Source: JAEZBP01 sp963832725
Lineage (GTDB): Bacteria > Myxococcota_A > Polyangia > Polyangiales > Sandaracinaceae
Direction of reading: 5' to 3'
Assembly: GCA_963832725.1 (NCBI GenBank)
Contig: CAWHVG010000008.1
Span: forward strand, 1-64,000
DNA length: 64,000 nucleotides
Part shown: positions 57,666 to 64,000 of the stretch, in pieces
Layout: the number at the start of each line of letters is the position of its first letter
How positions within the stretch are numbered: the stretch's first letter is position 1
Notes under the pieces: generated by a model
Told to the model about the DNA's origin: nothing
The model's database searches: none
Seen by the model: the letters and a program-made list of their open reading frames with translations, nothing else
Made by a program: the position numbers and the translations under genes

Positions 57666-58670
57666 GTGAGGCCGCCTCCATCCTGCCGGGCGCACGTGCG
57701 GCACGCGGCGATCACCTCGATGCTCTTCGTGCTGGCGATCGCGCCGGCGGTCGCGGCACAGACGCCGCAGCGCCAGGACGGGCCGGGACCTGGGCGCGGC
57801 GCCGAGAGCGGTCGCTCGCCGCTTCTTCCCAATCCGCCGGACACGAACCTCACCGACCCGGGCGAGTCACTCTCCCCTCCGGGCGACGAGGAGGTGTCCG
57901 CGCCGTCCTCCGATACGGCGGAGGAGCTTCCGTCCGAGCGCGGCTCCGCCGCCGAGCCTACCCCCGAGCCCGGCTCCGAGACGGTCCCGGAGCCTCCCAC
58001 CGAGGCTGTTCCCGAGACCGTACCCGAGCCGCCGGCGCCCGTTCCCGGCGCGAACGAGCTGCGCGGTGACGAGCTCATCCGGTGGGCCGCCAATCAGGTT
58101 CGGATCTACGAGGGGCGCCCTCTTCCACCACCACGCCCGCCCGTCCCGCCGGACAACTACATCGGCGGCGAAGACGGGCCGCTGGTGCTGCCGGACCAGA
58201 CCGAGAACGACGTGAAGCGCTTCTTCGCCGAGCTCGGCGGCGGCGCGCTGGGAGTCCTGGTGGGAGGCGGGCTGGGCGCGCTGATCGTGTGGGCGGCCGT
58301 CAACGACCGCGCCGCGCCCCAGTGGCAAGGCGTCGCGGTCGGCACGGCAGTGGCGATCGGCACCTTCTCCGTGGCGGGCGGGGTCGTGCTGGGCGCCGAC
58401 CTCACCGGCGGCTACGGCAATTTCGGCGTCACCTTCATCGGGGAGATGATCGGCTGCGCCGCCGCGCTCCCGCTGGTGACCCTCGCCCTGGCCAACGGCT
58501 CGCCCGCGGTGGCGATGGTCTCGGCCGGCGTCCTCCCGCTCGCCGGCGCCATCCTCGCCTACGAAATCAGCCACGCCAACTCGTCCGGCCTGCCCACCTC
58601 GCGGCAGGTCGCCTTCCTCAGCCCCGTCTACGGCGGCGCGATCGCGGGCGTCCGCGGCTCGATGCCCTGA
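57666..58670 (+). CDS. Exported hypothetical membrane protein with Pro/Glu-rich linker
   Basis: 334 residues. A signal peptide (MLFVLAIAPAVAAQ) suggests use of ATG 57720 or the longer start at 57666. A ~100-residue Pro/Glu/Ser linker (EPTPEPGSETVPEPPTEA) is followed by two or more hydrophobic Gly-rich segments (GGGALGVLVGGGLGALIVWA, VAVGTAVAIGTFSVAGGVVL, AVAMVSAGVLPLAGAILAY). It is divergent from the kinase at 56694-57577, sharing an ~90-base promoter interval. Function unknown. Confidence 0.65.
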   Translation: MRPPPSCRAHVRHAAITSMLFVLAIAPAVAAQTPQRQDGPGPGRGAESGRSPLLPNPPDTNLTDPGESLSPPGDEEVSAPSSDTAEELPSERGSAAEPTPEPGSETVPEPPTEAVPETVPEPPAPVPGANELRGDELIRWAANQVRIYEGRPLPPPRPPVPPDNYIGGEDGPLVLPDQTENDVKRFFAELGGGALGVLVGGGLGALIVWAAVNDRAAPQWQGVAVGTAVAIGTFSVAGGVVLGADLTGGYGNFGVTFIGEMIGCAAALPLVTLALANGSPAVAMVSAGVLPLAGAILAYEISHANSSGLPTSRQVAFLSPVYGGAIAGVRGSMP

Positions 58671-58767
58671 GCTCGGCGCGGCGCTGCGCGCGGGCAAAGC
58701 GATTGCCCGAAAAACCGGGGCCGCATACCCTCGGCCGTCTGGCTGTACTCTGCGTGGGGGATTCGAG

Positions 58768-60736
<1,969 letters not shown>

Positions 60737-60865
60737 CCGCCCGGCGCGCTGACCCGGCGGAGGGGCCTCCAGGACGGCGGGAGTGCTCTGCCAGCGACCT
60801 CGCGGGGCCCTCGAGCGTGGTCCTCCGCCCGCACGACAGTCATCGGCGGGGTATGCTCCAGCTCG

Positions 60866-61303
60866 ATGCGTACGGTCGTGCTTTCGTTCGCGATCTTCAC
60901 CGCCGCCTGTGGTGCGTCCGTCGCGCCCGCGCCCAGGACGGCGGCGGACCAGACGGGTCAGGCGGCATCGGACCCGTGCTGGGATTTGACCCACGACGGC
61001 GAGCGCGCGCGGCTCTGCGTGATCGCAGAGGCGCAGGACGACACGGGGCGGCCGAGCCGCGGTCGCGTTCGCGTGTCGGGCGCGCGCACGATCGACGCGC
61101 CCTTCGTTCGCGTCGCGCGGGAGGGCGCGGCGGGCACGCACTACGAGACGCTCTACGGCGCGCAGGACGAGCCCTTGTTGATCATGGTGACCTGCGCGGC
61201 GTGCGGCTGCGGCGGGTGCGTGAGCGAGGTGCGGGTCGGCGCGGACGAGGAGGTGTGGACGAACCCGTCCTGCCCCAGCGTCACGCTCGAGGACTGCCCA
61301 TGA
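60866..61303 (+). CDS. Small Cys-rich lipoprotein
   Basis: 145 residues: signal VVLSFAIFTAACGAS with lipobox TAAC, then a beta-rich mature part with CWDLTHDGERARLCV and a cluster LIMVTCAACGCGGCVSEV. The cysteine cluster may bind metal or form disulfides. Its stop overlaps the ATG of the next gene (ATGA), so the two lipoproteins are coupled. Family unknown. Confidence 0.7.
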   Translation: MRTVVLSFAIFTAACGASVAPAPRTAADQTGQAASDPCWDLTHDGERARLCVIAEAQDDTGRPSRGRVRVSGARTIDAPFVRVAREGAAGTHYETLYGAQDEPLLIMVTCAACGCGGCVSEVRVGADEEVWTNPSCPSVTLEDCP

Positions 61304-62622
61304 CGCGTCGCGTCGCGCTCGCTCTCACGCTCGCGCTCATGGCCGGATGCGGAGAGGACCGAGCGTCGAGCGCGGTGAACGAGGAGTCGGTGCAGGGGGC
61401 AGAGACGCAGCGGCGCCCCGACCCGCCGGAGCCGGCCCAGCCGACCGCGGCGAGCGCCGAAGCCGAGCCGAGCGAGTCGGCGAGCGCCGAAGCCGAGCCG
61501 AGTGAGCCGGTTGCGAGCGGTGAGCCGAGCGAGCCGGCCGCGAGCGACGATACGGAGACGAGCCCCGGGGCGGGCGCGCCGCCCGAGTCAGGCTGCGTGT
61601 TCGCGGCGCCGGTCCGCGTTTACGACGCGCCCGGCTGGGTGAGCATCGCGCCTCTCGGCGACGGCTTCGTCGTGGCCGGCGTGGCGCGCGACGGCGACGG
61701 CGAGCGAGTGATCGTCTCGCGCGTCGGCGCGGATCCGTTGGCGAGCGCCGTCCTCGAGCGCGGCGCGCCGGATCACCGCCGGGCAGGACCGGCTCTCGCC
61801 ACGTCCGGCGATCGCCTCGCCGTCGCGCTGGTGGACGGCCGGCGCCGCTTGATGGTGGGCGAGCTCGCCGGAGGAACGATCCGCTGGCGCGCGCTGGCGG
61901 AGAACGCATCGCTCCGCTTCGCGCCCTCGCTGGCGGCCGACGGCGACGGGTGGGTGATCGCCTGGACCGAAGAAGGCGCGGAGTCGCTGGTCGCGCACGG
62001 CGCCCGCCTCTCCGGCGGACAGCTCCGCGACGCGCGCGAGCTCCGGCCGGCGGCGGGCGGATCGGCGGCGACGCGCTTCCTCGCGGGCGCCTCGCCGCCC
62101 GAGGTCGTCTTCCTCGACCCACGGACGGGGCTCTCGGTCGCCCTCCGCTCCGGCCTCGGCTCGCACGGCTTCGCGGAGCCTCGCGTCGCGCGGCCGATCA
62201 ACCTCGTGACCGAGCCGCCGGAGATCGCCGCCGTGCGCGCTGGCGACACGGACTGGCTCGCCTACACCGCGGTCGGCAGCCTGGCGACCACGGCCGTCGG
62301 CCTCGTGCGGCTCGAGGGCGAGGCCCCGCCGGTCGCGCTCGTCCCCGGCACCGGCTACGGCGTCCTGCACGTCGATGCGGCGCCGCTCTCGGGAGGCCGC
62401 GCCGTCTTCGTCGCCGACGCACCGCGTGCAGCCGCGCGGGACGCACCTCGTGAGCTGCACGTGCGCGTGCTGAGCACCGACGGCACCCTGAGCGATCCGA
62501 CCGTGATCGTCGGACCTTCCGGCGCCGCGTCGCGCGGCCACATCGCGGTCGCCGGCGACGCGGTGGCCGTCGCGTTCGCGGACGCCGACGCGCTCTACAC
62601 GGCCCTCGGTCGCTGTCGCTGA
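61300..62622 (+). CDS. Lipoprotein with Glu/Ala/Ser linker and propeller-like domain
   Basis: 440 residues. Signal RVALALTLALMAGCGE with lipobox MAGC; a linker of EAEPSE-type repeats (61440-61560); then a beta-propeller-like domain built of repeats of the type VSIAPLGDGFVVAGVARDG, ALATSGDRLAVALVDGRR, SLAADGDGWVIAWTEEG and IAVAGDAVAVAFADADA. Coupled to the preceding lipoprotein by ATGA overlap. Outer-surface binding role inferred. Confidence 0.75.
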   Translation: MTRRVALALTLALMAGCGEDRASSAVNEESVQGAETQRRPDPPEPAQPTAASAEAEPSESASAEAEPSEPVASGEPSEPAASDDTETSPGAGAPPESGCVFAAPVRVYDAPGWVSIAPLGDGFVVAGVARDGDGERVIVSRVGADPLASAVLERGAPDHRRAGPALATSGDRLAVALVDGRRRLMVGELAGGTIRWRALAENASLRFAPSLAADGDGWVIAWTEEGAESLVAHGARLSGGQLRDARELRPAAGGSAATRFLAGASPPEVVFLDPRTGLSVALRSGLGSHGFAEPRVARPINLVTEPPEIAAVRAGDTDWLAYTAVGSLATTAVGLVRLEGEAPPVALVPGTGYGVLHVDAAPLSGGRAVFVADAPRAAARDAPRELHVRVLSTDGTLSDPTVIVGPSGAASRGHIAVAGDAVAVAFADADALYTALGRCR

Positions 62623-62791
62623 GCCGCGCCGAATCGCTGCTGCGAGCGGTCTGGCCCCGCCAGGACGGGCTCACGTCCGCGCGACCTCGGTCGCTCGTAC
62701 GAGCTTGCGCCGCCTTCGATTCGCTCCACGATTGTTCGGCGGCGGACGGGCGCGCTCGCGAGCACTTTTCTTCGCCCCACATCGCGGAGCC

Positions 62792-64000
62792 ATGCGGGAC
62801 ATCGAGACCGACGTCGTCATCATCGGAGCCGGCTCCGCCGGGTTCAACGCCTGCCGCGAAGCCATCAAGGCGAAGAAACGCTTCGTGCTGATCGAGAGCG
62901 GCCCCTACGGCACGACCTGCGCGCGGGTGGGCTGCATGCCCTCGAAGCTCTTGATCGCGGCGGCGGACGCGGCAGACGCGGTCCGGCGGGCGCCCGTGTT
63001 CGGCGTCCACCCGGAAGGCTGCCGCGTCGACGGAGCCGCCGTGATGAAGCGCGTCTCGGACGAGCGCGATCGCTTCGCCGGCGGGATGGTTCAGGCCACC
63101 GAGCGCTTCCCGGCCGAGAGCCGCCTCCACGGCCAGGCGCGCTTCGTCGACCGCACGACGCTCGCGGTCGGTGACGACGTCCTTGTGCACGGCGACGCGG
63201 TGGTGATCGCGACCGGCAGCGCGCCCTGGATCCCGCCGCCCTTCGACTCCCTCGAGGGCGTCGAGACGAGCGACGACGTCTTCGCGTGGGAGGATCTGCC
63301 GCGCAGCTTGGCGGTGATCGGGACCGGCATCATCGCGCTCGAGCTCGGTCAGGCCCTCCATCGCCTCGGCGTCCAGGTCGCCTTCTTCAACCCCTTCGAC
63401 GAGCTCGGCCCTTTCACCGATCCGTCGTTGATCGCCGAGACGCATTCCGTCTTCCGGAAGGAGCTGGATCTCCACCTCGGGATCTCCGAGCCGAGCGCGA
63501 AGCGTGTCGAAGGTGGTGTCCGCATCGAGTGGACCGAAGGCGGGGAGCGACATCAACGGACCTTCGAGCGGGTGTTGGTGGCGGCGGGCCGACGGCCGCG
63601 TCTGAGCGGGCTCGATCTCGAGAAGACCGGTCTCTCGCTCGACGCGCGCGGCCGCCCCGAGTGGGATCCCGAGACGTGTCAGTGCGGCGACGCGCCGATC
63701 TTCCTGGCCGGCGACGCCAGCGGGCACCACGCCGTGCTCCACGAGGCCTCCGACGAAGGCCACATCGCCGGCGCCAACGCGGCGTCGTACCCGGACGTCG
63801 AGTCGCACGTTCGACGAACGCCGCTCGCCATCGCCTTCACCGAGCCGGCCATGGCGCTGATCGGATGCACCCACGCCGAGCTCGGCGACGACATCGAGAT
63901 TGGCGAGGTCTCGTTTCGCACCCAGGCGCGTGCGCGGATGATGGCGAAGAACGCAGGGCTCGGCCGGCTCTACGCGCGCCGCGGCTCGTGCCTCCTCGTC
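62792..64000 (+). CDS. Dihydrolipoyl dehydrogenase-like flavoprotein disulfide reductase (3' end outside window)
   Basis: It starts at ATG 62792 and is open to the right edge (403 codons seen; the family is ~470). N-terminal FAD motif VVIIGAGSAGFNACREA, redox-active disulfide TTCARVGCMPSK (CxxxxC), VVIATGSAPWIPP, NAD(P)H motif LAVIGTGIIALELGQAL and second FAD motif PIFLAGDASG. It transfers electrons between NAD(P)H and a disulfide substrate. No 2-oxo-acid dehydrogenase subunits are adjacent in the window, so a role outside the pyruvate complex is possible. The C-terminal HxxxxE dyad is beyond the edge and cannot be checked. Confidence 0.9.
   Translation, partial: MRDIETDVVIIGAGSAGFNACREAIKAKKRFVLIESGPYGTTCARVGCMPSKLLIAAADAADAVRRAPVFGVHPEGCRVDGAAVMKRVSDERDRFAGGMVQATERFPAESRLHGQARFVDRTTLAVGDDVLVHGDAVVIATGSAPWIPPPFDSLEGVETSDDVFAWEDLPRSLAVIGTGIIALELGQALHRLGVQVAFFNPFDELGPFTDPSLIAETHSVFRKELDLHLGISEPSAKRVEGGVRIEWTEGGERHQRTFERVLVAAGRRPRLSGLDLEKTGLSLDARGRPEWDPETCQCGDAPIFLAGDASGHHAVLHEASDEGHIAGANAASYPDVESHVRRTPLAIAFTEPAMALIGCTHAELGDDIEIGEVSFRTQARARMMAKNAGLGRLYARRGSCLLV

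Overview
The window is GC-rich (about 70%) bacterial chromosome. Abundant Hanks-type Ser/Thr kinases, many lipoproteins with D/A/G/P-rich linkers, NCGGC cysteine repeats, and a protein resembling a myxobacterial paralogous family all point to a predatory-type deltaproteobacterium (Myxococcota, probably Polyangia). This placement is inference from gene content.

Layout. 1-5.6 kb: a polymorphic-toxin locus (helical TPR-like protein, PAAR-like/RHS toxin with a lower-GC C-terminal tip, small putative immunity protein). 5.6-10.6 kb: a DNA glycosylase remnant, an unknown gene bracketed by an imperfect ~99-bp direct repeat, a 41-bp tandem array and an arrestin-like protein. 10.6-15.1 kb (minus): ECF sigma factor, membrane anti-sigma candidate, von Willebrand A protein and a coupled exported membrane protein. 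15.2-18.3 kb: YajQ, small exported or membrane proteins, and a deleted FAD oxidase. 18.6-26.3 kb: SDR, ThDP enzyme, enolase-superfamily enzyme, fused FAD/Fe-S dehydrogenase and a homologue of the Anabaena sensory rhodopsin transducer, probably one catabolic operon. 26.3-28.9 kb: a mobile/repeat island with an intact ISL3-type element. 29-34 kb: surface lipoproteins, a large lower-GC exported protein and a LuxR-type regulator. 34.4-36.8 kb: two tiny ORFs and a Rad50-like ATPase. 36.8-42.5 kb: hydrolases, lipoproteins, GNAT. 42.8-54 kb: a kinase/ATPase/TPR regulator, DinG helicase, VOC protein, rhomboid protease, thioesterase, two DJ-1-superfamily proteins and a SIMPL protein. 54-64 kb: aspS, two further kinases, one with an exported PPC domain, lipoproteins, and a lipoamide-dehydrogenase-like flavoprotein running off the right edge.

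Data quality matters. At least a dozen genes are split by single-base frameshifts. Between 19.86 and 24.70 kb extra single bases occur every few tens of bases while the protein sequence, read across frames, stays conserved. I read this as residual insertion error in the assembly rather than gene decay. Split genes are annotated as one feature spanning all their pieces, with the frame changes stated.
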